Origin: Chlamydia serpentis | GTDB taxonomy: Bacteria; Chlamydiota; Chlamydiia; Chlamydiales; Chlamydiaceae | Length of the DNA: 64,000 nt | Direction of reading: 5' to 3' | NCBI RefSeq assembly: GCF_900239945.1 | Contig: NZ_LT993738.1 | Span: 124,001-188,000, forward strand | Part shown: one piece after another, positions 1-10,069 of the stretch | Layout of the letters: each line of letters starts with the position of its first letter | Position numbering within the stretch: position 1 is the first letter of the stretch | Notes under the pieces: generated by a model | Seen by the model: only the letters and a program-made list of their open reading frames with translations | The model's database searches: none | Told to the model about the DNA's origin: nothing | Position numbers and translations under genes: made by a program

Positions 1-1073
1 AACTTTTGATTGAAGGAATGCCTTCGGTAATTCTTCTTTGTGGTCTCCAAGGGTCGGGAAAAACAACAACAGCTGCTAAACTTGCTGAATATGTAATTAA
101 AGATCGTAAGGCTAAGAAAGTTCTTGTGGTTCCCTGTGATCTAAAAAGGTTTGCAGCTATAGAGCAATTAAAAATTTTGGTTTCCCAAACAAAAGCTGAA
201 CTATACCAAACTCAAGAAGATAACCCCGTATCTGTTGTTACTCGCGCGCTTGCCTATGCTAAAGAGCAAGGTCATGATCTTGTTATTCTTGATACTGCAG
301 GGCGTCTCAATATAGATAACGAACTTATGGAAGAGTTAAGAGCTATACAAAAAGCTTCTCAAGCCAATGAGCGGCTTTTTGTAATGAACCTAGCTATGGG
401 ACAGGATATTGTAGGAATAGCGCAAGCGTTTGACAAGTATTTAGATCTTACAGGAGTGATTCTCTCGATGACTGATGGGGACGCGCGAGCAGGAGCAGTT
501 TTTTCAATTAAGCATGTCCTTGGTAAGCCCATTAAATTTGAGGGATGTGGAGAGCGTGTTCAAGATTTGCGTTCTTTTGATCCCCAATCAATGGCCGACC
601 GTATCCTTGGAATGGGAGATACAATAAACTTCGTTAAAGAAATGCGGCAATATATCTCTGAAGAAGAAGATGCAGAGTTAGGTAAAAAACTTGCTACTGC
701 AGCTTTTACTTATGAAGATTATTATAAGCAAATGAAAGCATTTCGTCGCATGGGGCCTTTGAGAAAGCTCTTGGGTATGATGCCAGGTTTTAATAATTCT
801 AATCCAAGTGAAAAGGATTTAGAGGATTCTGAGAAACGGATGAAAACAACAGAAGCAATCATCCTTTCCATGACTCCAGAAGAAAGAAAGGAGCTAGTGG
901 AATTGGATATGAGCCGTATGAAGAGAATTGCCTCTGGATGTGGTTTAAGTTTAGGCGATGTGAATCAATTCCGTAAACAGATGTTGCAATCTAAAAAGTT
1001 TTTTAAAGGAATGTCTAAAGGAAAAATGGAACAAATGAAGAAAAAAATGTCTGGAGGAAATCAGTGGCGTTAA
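1..1073 (+). CDS. ffh: signal recognition particle protein Ffh (5' end outside window)
   Basis: GTPase of the signal recognition particle, which delivers ribosomes making membrane proteins to FtsY at the inner membrane. The frame is open to the left edge, so the N domain is missing and about 357 codons of an expected ~450 are present. Seen: the P-loop GLQGSGKTTT near the start, DTAGR (G3), DGDARAG after G4, GCGERVQDL (G5 region), then a methionine-rich M domain with a KLLGMMPG-type loop and RIASGCG signal-RNA binding segment. The G4 motif, usually TKLD, reads SMTD, so the guanine-contacting Lys is replaced. The last bases overlap the GTG start of rpsP by 10 bp, implying co-transcription with the ribosomal genes downstream. 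Confidence 0.95.
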   Translation, partial: LLIEGMPSVILLCGLQGSGKTTTAAKLAEYVIKDRKAKKVLVVPCDLKRFAAIEQLKILVSQTKAELYQTQEDNPVSVVTRALAYAKEQGHDLVILDTAGRLNIDNELMEELRAIQKASQANERLFVMNLAMGQDIVGIAQAFDKYLDLTGVILSMTDGDARAGAVFSIKHVLGKPIKFEGCGERVQDLRSFDPQSMADRILGMGDTINFVKEMRQYISEEEDAELGKKLATAAFTYEDYYKQMKAFRRMGPLRKLLGMMPGFNNSNPSEKDLEDSEKRMKTTEAIILSMTPEERKELVELDMSRMKRIASGCGLSLGDVNQFRKQMLQSKKFFKGMSKGKMEQMKKKMSGGNQWR

Positions 1074-1423
1074 AAATTCGTTTAAGACAACAAGGGCGTA
1101 GAAATCATGTTGTTTATAGATTAGTACTCGCAGATGTCGAGTCTCCTCGTGATGGTAAGTACATAGAATTATTGGGGTGGTATGACCCTCATAGTTCTGT
1201 AAATTATCAGTTGAAAAGTGAACGAATTTTTTATTGGTTAGAACAGGGTGCACAACTTTCTTCAAAAGCTGAAGCTTTAGTAAAACAAGGTGCTCCAGGG
1301 GTTTATAGCGCGCTTGTCTCTAAACAAGAAGCTCGCAAACTAGTTATGCGTAAAAAGCGTCGTGTCTATAGACAACGTCGATCTGCACAAAGAGAAGAAG
1401 CAGCTAAAGCTGCAACTAAATAG
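1064..1423 (+). CDS. rpsP: 30S ribosomal protein bS16
   Basis: Small-subunit ribosomal protein bS16, needed for 30S assembly. The product of 119 residues opens with MALKIRLRQQGRRNHVVYR-like bS16 sequence (VADVESPRDGKYIELLGWYDP follows), and has a basic, alanine/lysine-rich tail longer than the ~80-residue core. The start is GTG at 1064, inside the end of ffh, with a GGAGG ribosome binding site 5-6 bases upstream, which decides the start. trmD begins 13 bp after its stop, so ffh-rpsP-trmD-rplS form the usual bacterial operon. Confidence 0.97.
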   Translation: MALKIRLRQQGRRNHVVYRLVLADVESPRDGKYIELLGWYDPHSSVNYQLKSERIFYWLEQGAQLSSKAEALVKQGAPGVYSALVSKQEARKLVMRKKRRVYRQRRSAQREEAAKAATK

Positions 1424-1436
1424 GTAATGAACTGGG

Positions 1437-2522
1437 ATGAAGATAGATATACTTTCTTTATTCCCAGGTTATTTTGATGGTCCGCTGCAAACAAGTATTT
1501 TAGGTAGAGCTTTAGAGCAAGGACTCTTAGATGTCCAACTAATAAATCTTCGTGATTTTGGACTCGGCAAATGGAAGCAGGTGGATGATACGCCTTTTGG
1601 TTGTAGTGGGATGCTATTAATGGCGGAGCCTGTTACTTCAGCTATTAGAAGTATAAGAAAAGAAAGTTCTAGGGTAGTCTATCTTTCTCCTCAAGGAGCT
1701 TTATTAACAGCTGAGAAGAGCCGAGAATTAGCTCAGACTGACCATTTGATATTACTCTGTGGTCATTATGAAGGTATTGACGAGCGTGCTATCGAGAGCG
1801 AAGTAGATGAAGAAATTAGTATTGGGGACTATGTTCTAACTAATGGTGCAGTTGCTGCTCTTGTCCTTATCGATGCGGTCTCGCGCTTTGTTCCTGGTGT
1901 TTTAGGGAATCAAGAAAGTGCTGAAAGCGATTCTTTAGAAAACGGCTTATTAAAAGGGCCTCAGTATACACGTCCTAGAATATTTGAAGGGAAAGCGGTT
2001 CCTGAAGTCTTGTTGCAGGGTAATCATAATGCTATTGCCCAATGGAGATTGGATGCAAGTAAACAAAGGACTTGTGAAAGACGACCTGATTTGTATTTGA
2101 ACTATCTCTACAATCGCTCTATGAGCGAAGAATTTGGTGTAGATAGTAGAGAGAATCAACATCAATTCAAGTGTGGAAAAATTGCTATAATATTAGAAGT
2201 AAAGAAGTTAAAACAGGCAAAAAGTTTTTATTGTAAAGTATTTAGGTGTGACCAACCTTGGATAGGTCTTGAGGATAAATTTTGCCTTCCTGATGAAGGC
2301 AAAACCTTATTTTGGTTGCAAGAAGTTGGAGCCGAGAAAAAAAATACGACCACACTATCTGTTTACTTTAATTCTGAAGAGGATTTTCTTTGTCTTCTAA
2401 GAAGATGGGAGTTGTTTGGTGGGACATTGTTAGAGAAACACGCTAATGAGCATGTTGTTTTGGCCCTAGCGGAAGATCTAGATGGACATGTATGGATGTT
2501 CTCTTGGCATAAGATAAAATAA
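1437..2522 (+). CDS. trmD: tRNA (guanine37-N1)-methyltransferase TrmD with C-terminal extra domain
   Basis: Methylates G37 of tRNAs with S-adenosylmethionine, preventing frameshifting. Residues 1-235 are a typical SPOUT (trefoil-knot) enzyme: [10 protein letters not shown] at 53-62, GHYEGIDER at 109-117, [10 protein letters not shown] at 128-137 and [16 protein letters not shown] at 165-180, which holds the presumed catalytic Asp. The protein is 361 residues against about 245 for the family. The extra ~115 residues (245-361) look like a half-domain of the vicinal oxygen chelate/glyoxalase fold ([20 protein letters not shown] ... [10 protein letters not shown]); that is a pattern judgement. 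The operon position between rpsP and rplS is canonical. Confidence 0.95.
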   Translation: MKIDILSLFPGYFDGPLQTSILGRALEQGLLDVQLINLRDFGLGKWKQVDDTPFGCSGMLLMAEPVTSAIRSIRKESSRVVYLSPQGALLTAEKSRELAQTDHLILLCGHYEGIDERAIESEVDEEISIGDYVLTNGAVAALVLIDAVSRFVPGVLGNQESAESDSLENGLLKGPQYTRPRIFEGKAVPEVLLQGNHNAIAQWRLDASKQRTCERRPDLYLNYLYNRSMSEEFGVDSRENQHQFKCGKIAIILEVKKLKQAKSFYCKVFRCDQPWIGLEDKFCLPDEGKTLFWLQEVGAEKKNTTTLSVYFNSEEDFLCLLRRWELFGGTLLEKHANEHVVLALAEDLDGHVWMFSWHKIK

Positions 2523-2550
2523 GAAGGAAGAGAATTTTAGGTGGTATATT

Positions 2551-2916
2551 ATGGGGAATTTACTAAAAGAGTTGGAGCAAGAACAGTGTAGGAACGATCT
2601 TCCTGATTTTCATGTTGGTGATACTATTCGGTTAGCTACAAAGATTTCTGAAGGTGGTAAAGAACGCGTTCAGGTATTTCAGGGTACGGTAATGACTCGT
2701 CGAGGCGGTGGTTCTGGAGAGACGGTATCTTTACATCGTGTAGCTTATGGCGAGGGTATGGAAAAGAGTTTCTTGCTTAATAGTCCTAGGATTGTAAGTA
2801 TTGAAGTTATTAAGCGAGGTAAAGTTGCTCGAGCGCGCTTATATTACTTAAGAGGAAAAACAGGTAAAGCTGCTAAGGTTAAAGAATTTGTAGGGCCCAG
2901 ATCCTCAAAAAAATAG
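2551..2916 (+). CDS. rplS: 50S ribosomal protein bL19
   Basis: Large-subunit protein bL19, located at the 30S-50S interface. Length (121) and sequence match the family: [22 protein letters not shown], the basic loop [21 protein letters not shown], then [17 protein letters not shown]. It lies 28 bp after trmD, as in most bacteria, preceded by the purine-rich stretch AGGTGG. No convincing terminator follows, so transcription could continue into rnhB 67 bp further on. Confidence 0.97.
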   Translation: MGNLLKELEQEQCRNDLPDFHVGDTIRLATKISEGGKERVQVFQGTVMTRRGGGSGETVSLHRVAYGEGMEKSFLLNSPRIVSIEVIKRGKVARARLYYLRGKTGKAAKVKEFVGPRSSKK

Positions 2917-2983
2917 CCTACTTCCACTAGCCAGCGACAGAATATCTTCCTATTTAATGAGTATTAATAATCTGCAGTAGCGT

Positions 2984-3634
2984 ATGAATACTTCTATTTC
3001 TGATTCTGAAGTCCAGCGTTTTCTCTCTATGATGACTTTTGAGAATGAAGTTGCTTCTGAAGGATTTAGTCTAATCGCTGGTGTAGATGAAGCTGGAAGA
3101 GGGCCACTTGCAGGCCCCGTAGTTGCTGGTGCTTGTGTTTTACCTCGAGGAACAGTGTTTCCTGGAATAAACGACAGTAAAAAATTAACTCCTAAGGAAC
3201 GAGCTAAAATTCGTGAAACTTTAGTACAAGATCCAAAGGTCTTTTTTGGTATAGGTGTTGTTTCCGTAGAAAGAATAGACCAAATCAATATTTTAGAAGC
3301 TACTAAAGAAGCGATGATTGAAGCGATTTCTTCTTTATCAATACTCCCAGATTTTCTTCTTGTTGATGGCTTGTATCTATCTCATGTAATTCCTTGTAAA
3401 AAGATAGTTCGAGGGGATGCTAGATCGGCATCAATAGCTGCAGCCTCTATACTAGCCAAAGAGTATCGTGACGAATTGATGCTAAAATTACATGAGCTAT
3501 ATCCTCAGTATGGATTTGATAGGCATAAGGGATATGGAACTACTTTTCACTTAGAAGCAATACGCCGTTATGGTCCCAGTCCTTGCCATAGAAAGACCTT
3601 TTCTCCGATCAAGCAAATGTGTGTTGCTCTATGA
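2984..3634 (+). CDS. rnhB: ribonuclease HII
   Basis: Cleaves RNA in RNA:DNA hybrids and at single ribonucleotides in DNA. All four acidic active-site residues can be placed: Asp35 and Glu36 in [19 protein letters not shown], Asp128 in LLVDGLYL, and Asp145 in [20 protein letters not shown]. The family C-terminal signature [20 protein letters not shown] is present. Length 216 is normal. The stop codon overlaps the ATG of gmk in an ATGA arrangement, indicating translational coupling. Confidence 0.96.
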   Translation: MNTSISDSEVQRFLSMMTFENEVASEGFSLIAGVDEAGRGPLAGPVVAGACVLPRGTVFPGINDSKKLTPKERAKIRETLVQDPKVFFGIGVVSVERIDQINILEATKEAMIEAISSLSILPDFLLVDGLYLSHVIPCKKIVRGDARSASIAAASILAKEYRDELMLKLHELYPQYGFDRHKGYGTTFHLEAIRRYGPSPCHRKTFSPIKQMCVAL

Positions 3635-4248
3635 ATAAGATTTTAGTCGACTACCCCTTTTCCCCAGATGGTCCTGAGTGCTTGCCAAAGCTTTTTACTA
3701 TTAGTGCTCCGGCGGGAGTAGGAAAAACAACTCTTGTCCGTATGCTAGAGGAGGAATTTCCTTTTACCTTTGTTAAAACTATATCGGTAACAACAAGGAA
3801 AGCTCGAGAAGGGGAGGTCTCTGGTAAAGATTATCATTTTGTTTCACATCAAGAATTTCAAAAACTTTTAGATGATCAGTCTCTATTGGAGTCAGTTTTT
3901 CTGTTTGGAGAATATTATGGGACAAGTATGTTAGAGATTGAACGAATTTGGAATCTTCGAAAACACGCGATTGCTGTTGTTGATATCCAAGGGGCTTTAT
4001 TTATTCGATCTCACATGGTGAGCACATCTATTTTTATTGCTCCACCTTCACAAGAGGAACTTGAGAGAAGATTAGCTTTACGAGGGTCTGAAGAGCGAAT
4101 CCAAAGAAAAGAACGACTAGAGCATAGCCTTGTTGAGCTTGCAGCTGCACATCAGTTTGACTATGTTATTGTTAATGATGACTTAAATCAAGCTTATAAG
4201 GTTTTAAAAAGCATTTTTATAGCTGAAGAACATAGGAATATATTATGA
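3631..4248 (+). CDS. gmk: guanylate kinase
   Basis: ATP-dependent phosphorylation of GMP to GDP. The P-loop [15 protein letters not shown] is near residue 30, followed by [20 protein letters not shown], the GMP-binding segment of the family. The ATG at 3631 is chosen because it overlaps the rnhB stop (ATGA). A GTG at 3619 would add four residues but lies inside rnhB without a better ribosome binding site. The 3' end overlaps the next gene by 4 bp. Gmk followed by a small gene is the usual gmk-rpoZ arrangement elsewhere. Confidence 0.95.
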   Translation: MNKILVDYPFSPDGPECLPKLFTISAPAGVGKTTLVRMLEEEFPFTFVKTISVTTRKAREGEVSGKDYHFVSHQEFQKLLDDQSLLESVFLFGEYYGTSMLEIERIWNLRKHAIAVVDIQGALFIRSHMVSTSIFIAPPSQEELERRLALRGSEERIQRKERLEHSLVELAAAHQFDYVIVNDDLNQAYKVLKSIFIAEEHRNIL

Positions 4249-4538
4249 ATAAAAAAGATCGTTTCACTAATGAAAAGTTAAACAAACTTTTCGATAGTCC
4301 TTTTAGTTTAGTGAACTATGCGATTAAACAAGCAAAGATTAAGATTGCAAAAGGCGACGTTCGCTCTTCCAATGTTGCGATTGAAACTCTCCTACTATTA
4401 GATCGCGATGGGATACAACCAGATTTTATTGAAGAGACTACAATTACTGTCTCCCCTCCTGTAGAAAGAAAAAGATCAGAACACACAAATTCTAGGAAAA
4501 AAGATCCATCAGCATATACTTGGAGTGATGTAAAGTAA
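4245..4538 (+). CDS. small conserved protein after gmk, possible RNA polymerase omega-like subunit
   Basis: A 97-residue protein overlapping gmk by 4 bp (ATGA) and metG by one base (TAATG), so it is clearly part of the operon. Residues 15-55 ([18 protein letters not shown], then [16 protein letters not shown]) resemble the N-terminal pattern of omega: an F-x-LV-x-x-A-x-x-x-A helix, a spacer, and an A-x-x-x-L helix. The gmk-rpoZ neighbourhood supports this. The match is weak and I would not transfer the name without a profile search. The C-terminus is polar and basic and probably disordered. Confidence 0.85.
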   Translation: MNKKDRFTNEKLNKLFDSPFSLVNYAIKQAKIKIAKGDVRSSNVAIETLLLLDRDGIQPDFIEETTITVSPPVERKRSEHTNSRKKDPSAYTWSDVK

Positions 4539-6193
4539 TGTCAAAAAGGGTTTTGATTACCTCAGCTTTACCCTATGCTAATGGTCCACTACATTTTGGT
4601 CATATTGCAGGAGTTTATCTTCCTGCGGATGTGCATGCGAGGTTTCGTAGGTTATTAGGGGATGATGTCCTTTATATTTGTGGCTCGGATGAATTTGGCA
4701 TAGCGATTACTTTAAATGCAGATCGTGAAGGGTTAGGATATCAAGAATATGTGGATATATATCATAAGCTACATAAAGATACCTTTGAAAAGTTAGGGTT
4801 TGCTTTAGATTTCTTTTCTCGAACTACAAATTCCTTTCATGAAGAGATTGTCCAAGATTTTTATAAGCAGCTTAAAGCTTCTGGATTGATTGAGAATCGT
4901 CTTTCTGACCAACTCTATTCTGAAGAAGAAGGACGTTTTCTTGCGGATCGGTATGTAGAAGGAAAATGTCCTCGTTGTGGATTTGATGGTGCTCGGGGTG
5001 ACGAATGTCAGCATTGTGGTGCGGACTACGAGGCAACAGATTTGGTAGATCCTAAGTCTAAGATTTCTGGAGCTGCGTTAATAAAAAGAAAGACAGAACA
5101 CTCGTATTTTCTTTTAGATCATGTTCAAGATGCTTTGCTTGCTTTTATTAAAGACTGCTATTTACCTGAACATGTTCGTAAATTTGTTGTAGATTATATA
5201 GAGAATGTTAGACCTCGCGCTATTACTCGAGATTTATCTTGGGGGATTTCTGTTCCAGATTTTCCAGGGAAAGTGTTTTATGTATGGTTTGATGCTCCTA
5301 TAGGATATATCAGCGGAACTATGGAATGGGCGGCCTCCCAAGGCAATCCCGAGGCGTGGAGGTCTTTTTGGCTTGAAGAAGACGTAGAGTATATCCAATT
5401 TATAGGTAAAGACAATCTTCCTTTCCATGCTGTGATTTTCCCAGCTATGGAATTAGGGCAGAAACTTCATTATAAGAAAGTTGATGCCTTAGTAGTTTCA
5501 GAGTTTTATCTCTTAGAGGGGCGTCAATTCAGTAAGTCTGAGGGTAACTACGTTGATATGGATGCATTTTTGAATTCATATTCTCTAGATAAATTGCGTT
5601 ATGTGCTCGCCGCTACAGCTCCAGAAACTTCAGATAGTGAATTTAGTTTCCTTGATTTTAAGACACGTTGTAATTCCGAGTTGGTAGGAAAGTTTGGGAA
5701 CTTTATAAACCGTGTTCTAGCTTTTGCTGAGAAGAATCATTATGACAAGCTTTCTTATAATTCTGGGCTTTTAGAAGATAGTGACAAGGTATTTCTTAAA
5801 GAGGTTCTTGAGCTTGTTAGGGATGCTGAAAAGTGTTATAGAGATTATAGCTTACGTAAAGCAACGAACGTCATTATGGCACTGGCAGCTTTAGGAAATG
5901 TTTATTTTAATCAAAAAGCTCCCTGGAAGCTCTTAAAAGAGGGTGCTCGTGATCGTGTCGGGGCAATTTTGTTCTGCGCATGTTATTGTCAGAAATTGCT
6001 AGGTTTGATTAGTTATCCGATCATGCCTGAAAGTGCTATAGCGATTTGGAAGATGATCTCACCAAAGTCTCTAGAAAACTGTGAGTTTGATAAAATGTAT
6101 GCTAGAAATCTATGGAATCAAGCAATTTTAGATATTATAAGTGAAGAGTTTCACCTAAAGTCTCCATGGTTGCTATTTACAACCGTAGACTAG
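4538..6193 (+). CDS. metG: methionyl-tRNA synthetase
   Basis: Charges tRNA-Met with methionine, including the two CAT tRNAs elsewhere in this window if both are Met tRNAs. Class I signatures are present: HFGH at residues 19-22 and an FSKSE form of KMSKS at about 332-336. A zinc knuckle of CxxC pairs ([18 protein letters not shown]) lies near residue 145. At 551 residues it is of the short type lacking the C-terminal Trbp111-like tRNA-binding domain. It is the last gene of the plus-strand operon and converges with recD2, with only 42 bp between the stop codons. Confidence 0.97.
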   Translation: MSKRVLITSALPYANGPLHFGHIAGVYLPADVHARFRRLLGDDVLYICGSDEFGIAITLNADREGLGYQEYVDIYHKLHKDTFEKLGFALDFFSRTTNSFHEEIVQDFYKQLKASGLIENRLSDQLYSEEEGRFLADRYVEGKCPRCGFDGARGDECQHCGADYEATDLVDPKSKISGAALIKRKTEHSYFLLDHVQDALLAFIKDCYLPEHVRKFVVDYIENVRPRAITRDLSWGISVPDFPGKVFYVWFDAPIGYISGTMEWAASQGNPEAWRSFWLEEDVEYIQFIGKDNLPFHAVIFPAMELGQKLHYKKVDALVVSEFYLLEGRQFSKSEGNYVDMDAFLNSYSLDKLRYVLAATAPETSDSEFSFLDFKTRCNSELVGKFGNFINRVLAFAEKNHYDKLSYNSGLLEDSDKVFLKEVLELVRDAEKCYRDYSLRKATNVIMALAALGNVYFNQKAPWKLLKEGARDRVGAILFCACYCQKLLGLISYPIMPESAIAIWKMISPKSLENCEFDKMYARNLWNQAILDIISEEFHLKSPWLLFTTVD

Positions 6194-6235
6194 ACTCTAG
6201 ACGTTGTATACTGTTAAGATTTTGATTTTCGGATT

Positions 6236-8416
6236 TTATTTGGAGTCTAGTTTTTTAAGCGCATCTGCTAGGCCTGTACATCGGTGCTGGACTCGATTAT
6301 TTCTTGTTGCAATAGCAATAGCTTTTTTTGTTCCAACAAGAATCACTAATTGTTTGCCTCGAGTGATAGCAGTGTAAAGGAGATTTCTATAGAGCATCAT
6401 GAAGTGCGATGTATGGATAGGAATAATAATACAAGGACTTTCACTCCCTTGATACTTATGTACTGAAGTAGCATAGGCTAATACTAAATCATCAAGCTCC
6501 GAAAAAGAGTAGCTTATATGTCTTCCTTCCATACGAACAACAACAGATTTTTCTTCGAAATTGATTGTAGATACGTAGCCTATATCTCCGTTAAAGACTT
6601 CTTTATTATAGTTATTACGGGTTTGCATGACCTTGTCTCCAATAGCATAGGATTGAAACCTTCCATGGAGATTTGCTTTTTTAGGGTTTAGCGCATGTTT
6701 GAGTGCTTTATTTAAATTATAGATTCCTAGGGTTCCCTTTTTCATAGGGGCTAAGACTTGAATATCTTGAGGATAGATATGATATTTTTTTGGAACAAAC
6801 TGGGTAATGAGATGAATGATATGATTGAGAGCTTCTTCCTGATCGTCCTTTTGGAAAAATAAGAAGTCTCGACGTCCTGTTTCTGGGTACAAAATAGGAA
6901 ATTCTCCTTCATTTACTCTATGTGCATTGGTCACGATTCCTGAGTCATGAACTTGGCGAAAAATTTTATTTAATCTGATGACTGTTATTTTATTTGATGT
7001 AATTAGGTCCTTAAGAATATTGCCTGGACCTACACTTGGAAGCTGATGAATATCTCCAATAAACACTAGAGTAGTATAGTCAGGAAGAGCTTTTAGGAAA
7101 TGGTGTAATAAGTGTGTATCAATCATTCCTGATTCATCAACAATGATTAAATCACAATCTATAGGGTTGTCGTGATTTTTTCGGAAAGACTTAGTTTTAA
7201 AATCATATTGGAGGAGCGCATGAATCGTAACAGAATGTTTTTGTGTGATTTCTGTCATTCGTTTAGCAGCTTTTCCTGTAGGAGCCGCTAGGATGATTTT
7301 ATGAGTCACTTGCTCAAAGATTTTGAGTATTGCTTGAGTGATAGTACTTTTTCCTGTTCCAGGTCCTCCTGTAATGATCAGCAGCTTTTCAGAAAAACAA
7401 GCTTTAATAGCTTCTTGTTGTTGTTCTGCTAGAGTTACGCTTAAGTTGTCTTCAACCCAGGCAATAGCTTTTTCTCCATCGATAGAGCGTGTTCTTCTTG
7501 AAGAAAATAAAACGCGCTTCAAATCAGCAACTATAGTTTTTTCTGCAAGATAAAGATAACGTGTCCAGACATGCAAGGTTCCTGCAATATCTTGAGTATA
7601 TAGTAGTTTACGGCTTTGCATATTAAGGATTTGTGTCTGGATTTCTTCTAGGGTAATAGGAGATTCAAACACATCCTGATTTAAAAGCTTGGCAACGATC
7701 TCTGTAAGCAATTCTAGGGGATAACAAGTATGGCCTTCTTCTTGCAGTTCTTCTAAGGAATGTTCGATACCAGCACATAGGCGACTTTCAGAATTTTTAG
7801 GAACACCGAGTTTCATAGCTATAAAATCAGCAGTTTTAAATCCAATTCCTTCCATTTCTCTAGCTAGAAGAAAGGGATCCTCACAGATTTTTTCTATAGA
7901 CTTTTCTTGGTACTTTTTAAAAATCCTCACGCCATAATGAATTGGAATATTGTATTCCTGAAGGAAGAGTAATGTTTTTCTTAAGATCTTCTGTTCACAA
8001 AGTTGTTTACAGATGTTAGCGCATCTTGTGTCACTAATGCCAGCAACTTCACTTAAGCGTTCAGGATTAATATCTAGAATATAGCAGGTTTTTTCTTGAA
8101 ATTTTTCAATAATCTTCTCAGCAATCTTAGGACCTATTCCTTTAATGAGTTTCGAAGTGAGATAGTGAAAGACACCACGATATTCATAAAGGAGAGAAGA
8201 GTCATAACTATGAATTTGGAAGTACTTAGTATTTGAATAAGATTGACTCCACACGCCATAAATCTGAACTTGGGAGCCTAGTACCAAGGGGGAGGGAAGT
8301 TTGCCTTTAATCAAAATAGGAGTATGTCTATCAGGTATTTTAATATAAGCAGTAACTTCCCCGGAGTCTTTGTTTTCAACAAGTATTTGCTCTAAGTATC
8401 CGCAAATTTTTTCCAT
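6236..8416 (-). CDS. recD2: ATP-dependent RecD-like DNA helicase (RecD2)
   Basis: Superfamily 1B 5'-3' DNA helicase of the RecD2 type, which acts outside RecBCD. Visible in order: an N-terminal OB-like segment, helix-hairpin-helix stretches (LIKGIGPKIAEKII near 90; EGIGFKTADFIAMKLG near 190), Walker A ITGGPGTGKSTIT at 348-360, Walker B LIIVDESGM near 425, GDIHQLPSVGPG, and the C-terminal motif VHKYQGSE with LLYTAITRGK near 690. The 726-residue length suits RecD2 and the HhH region separates it from RecD of RecBCD. The start has no clear ribosome binding site. Confidence 0.93.
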   Translation of the reverse strand: MEKICGYLEQILVENKDSGEVTAYIKIPDRHTPILIKGKLPSPLVLGSQVQIYGVWSQSYSNTKYFQIHSYDSSLLYEYRGVFHYLTSKLIKGIGPKIAEKIIEKFQEKTCYILDINPERLSEVAGISDTRCANICKQLCEQKILRKTLLFLQEYNIPIHYGVRIFKKYQEKSIEKICEDPFLLAREMEGIGFKTADFIAMKLGVPKNSESRLCAGIEHSLEELQEEGHTCYPLELLTEIVAKLLNQDVFESPITLEEIQTQILNMQSRKLLYTQDIAGTLHVWTRYLYLAEKTIVADLKRVLFSSRRTRSIDGEKAIAWVEDNLSVTLAEQQQEAIKACFSEKLLIITGGPGTGKSTITQAILKIFEQVTHKIILAAPTGKAAKRMTEITQKHSVTIHALLQYDFKTKSFRKNHDNPIDCDLIIVDESGMIDTHLLHHFLKALPDYTTLVFIGDIHQLPSVGPGNILKDLITSNKITVIRLNKIFRQVHDSGIVTNAHRVNEGEFPILYPETGRRDFLFFQKDDQEEALNHIIHLITQFVPKKYHIYPQDIQVLAPMKKGTLGIYNLNKALKHALNPKKANLHGRFQSYAIGDKVMQTRNNYNKEVFNGDIGYVSTINFEEKSVVVRMEGRHISYSFSELDDLVLAYATSVHKYQGSESPCIIIPIHTSHFMMLYRNLLYTAITRGKQLVILVGTKKAIAIATRNNRVQHRCTGLADALKKLDSK

Positions 8417-8918
8417 AGAATTCTAAAACATTGTTTTCTGGAAAATGAAGTACCTTAGGGAATCTTTATAAAAAACAAGGATCATAAACTTTTTCGGATA
8501 AAAACGAAAAATCCCAGGGTTTTTAATCTTGGGGTAAACATATCAATGAATTATTTTATATAGTAACTATTTCCTCGTACATTGTTTTTTATTCTCGGAT
8601 GCAAAATCAAGGCAACCAGGGAACCCTCATTACTAAAACGATTTTTACTACTACAATGAGTAGAAAAGACTAGCTCTATTGTAGGTTCGAATAGAAATAA
8701 AACAACTTTTGTTTCACTAGCTTCTAATCATAATGAACATACGGAGGGATTTCATTCTTAGTTGCTGGCAAAAAGCTACTTTTTGACGTGCCTTCTATCC
8801 AGCTTTGTTAATATCATAAAGATAAAGATTACCAAAATCTATTGTAGAATAGGCTGGATAACATGAGAGAAAGACATCAGGAACATAGAAAAGCATGTGG
8901 CAGTCTTTTTTGGTTTCT
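8417..8918. other. 502-bp intergenic region without a recognisable gene
   Basis: Both flanking genes are on the minus strand. The longest open frames are under 30 codons and lack ribosome binding sites. The only structure seen is an 8-bp inverted repeat (8796-8803 with 8853-8860) with a ~49-base loop, too wide to be a terminator. It probably includes the recD2 promoter and may be gene debris; nothing specific can be assigned. Confidence 0.6.
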
Positions 8919-9935
8919 TTATTCAAGAGAAGGTGAAACTTGATGACCTTTTGAGCTTTTTCCTATTTTTCTGCCAAAGAGTACAAGACAAAGTAAGCTT
9001 CCTCCTAACATTAAAAAGATTCCTAGGCCTTCTTTTATGGAAGGAAGACTCCTTGAGTAAAGATAGGTAAGCACAAGACCAAAAATAGGTTCAAAAATTA
9101 ATATAGCGCCTAATAAGGCTGGAGAGAGGTTAACACTAGCTTTATTCCAGGCCGTTAGAGCTTTTGCTGAGGAGAAGATTCCCATAGCTCCGCATAGAAG
9201 GAAGAAGAGGAGCCGTTCTGAGATAGGTGTGTATGTGATTAGGGTTCTTGTAATATGGGTAACCTCCAAGAAATCTAGGACTACAATCAGAGGGAGGCAA
9301 ACTATTAAAGCGCTGATTCCAATAAGATAGCTCCATGATCTAGGATTAAGTTCCGGGTGCTTATCCAGTAGCGATTGATTGCAGATCACATAGATTACCC
9401 ACAGGCTTGTAGAGAATATAACCATTCCAATTCCCAAGATGGAATAGAGAGGAGAGGCTGCTGTTGGTAATTCGAGGGCAGAGATATGGGTTAAGATTAC
9501 TCCTATGATAATGATACTACTGATAGCAAAGAGTAAAGGATATGAGAGTTCTTTTTGCTTTGTATTGGAGTAATAGAGCACCGCTATAGGGGCTAGACCC
9601 GCAATAACTACTGTAATGGCTGATCCAACATAGCGGATGCCCAGTGTGACTCCGAAGTAGTAAAGAGGATTAATGAGTAGGGTCCAAAGTATGCTTTTCC
9701 CCCAAAGACTTAAAGAAGTTTTTTTTATTAATGAGGGATTTTTTATAATACAAGCAATCAGAGAGAAAATGCCAAAAATGGTATAACGAGTAAGAACAAT
9801 GTCAAGATCCCCGAAAGAACTCAGGAAGTTTGGAATGACAAAGACCATGCCCCAATATAAACAGGCAATAAGACCTTGAAATATACCTAGAGGTAGGTTG
9901 CGGGATTTAGACTCTTGATTTTCGTTAGGAAACAT
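8919..9935 (-). CDS. EamA/DMT-family membrane transporter (YtfF-like)
   Basis: Integral inner-membrane protein with about ten hydrophobic segments in two EamA-like halves, for example GLIACLYWGMVFVIPNFLSS at the start of the first half. Members export or import small metabolites; the substrate cannot be read from sequence. In annotated chlamydial genomes a permease in this position is often called a cationic amino acid transporter, which is not supported by anything visible here. The ATG at 9935 is preferred over the TTG at 9959 because GAGA lies 5 bases upstream. It stands alone on the minus strand, diverging from the BPL_N gene. Confidence 0.85.
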   Translation of the reverse strand: MFPNENQESKSRNLPLGIFQGLIACLYWGMVFVIPNFLSSFGDLDIVLTRYTIFGIFSLIACIIKNPSLIKKTSLSLWGKSILWTLLINPLYYFGVTLGIRYVGSAITVVIAGLAPIAVLYYSNTKQKELSYPLLFAISSIIIIGVILTHISALELPTAASPLYSILGIGMVIFSTSLWVIYVICNQSLLDKHPELNPRSWSYLIGISALIVCLPLIVVLDFLEVTHITRTLITYTPISERLLFFLLCGAMGIFSSAKALTAWNKASVNLSPALLGAILIFEPIFGLVLTYLYSRSLPSIKEGLGIFLMLGGSLLCLVLFGRKIGKSSKGHQVSPSLE

Positions 9936-10069
9936 AAAGTTCTCAGAGAATATGAGCAAAAAAACTACTCATAATTTTAACATGGCTGGGATTTTTTTCG
10001 ATATTCGGACTTTTAAATAATACGAAACGATTTTCTCTTCTAGAGGAAAGATAGAAACACAAGAGAAAA

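Noticed and set aside
951-1265. 104-codon antisense frame over the ffh-rpsP junction
   Set aside because: Shadow of two well-supported genes; the many long frames opposite groEL, clpB, leuS and ligA were rejected for the same reason.
6190-6250. CTAGACTC ... GAGTCTAG followed by six T between metG and recD2
   Set aside because: The 8-bp arms are perfect, but the loop of about 45 bases is too long for an intrinsic terminator and the left arm includes the metG stop codon.
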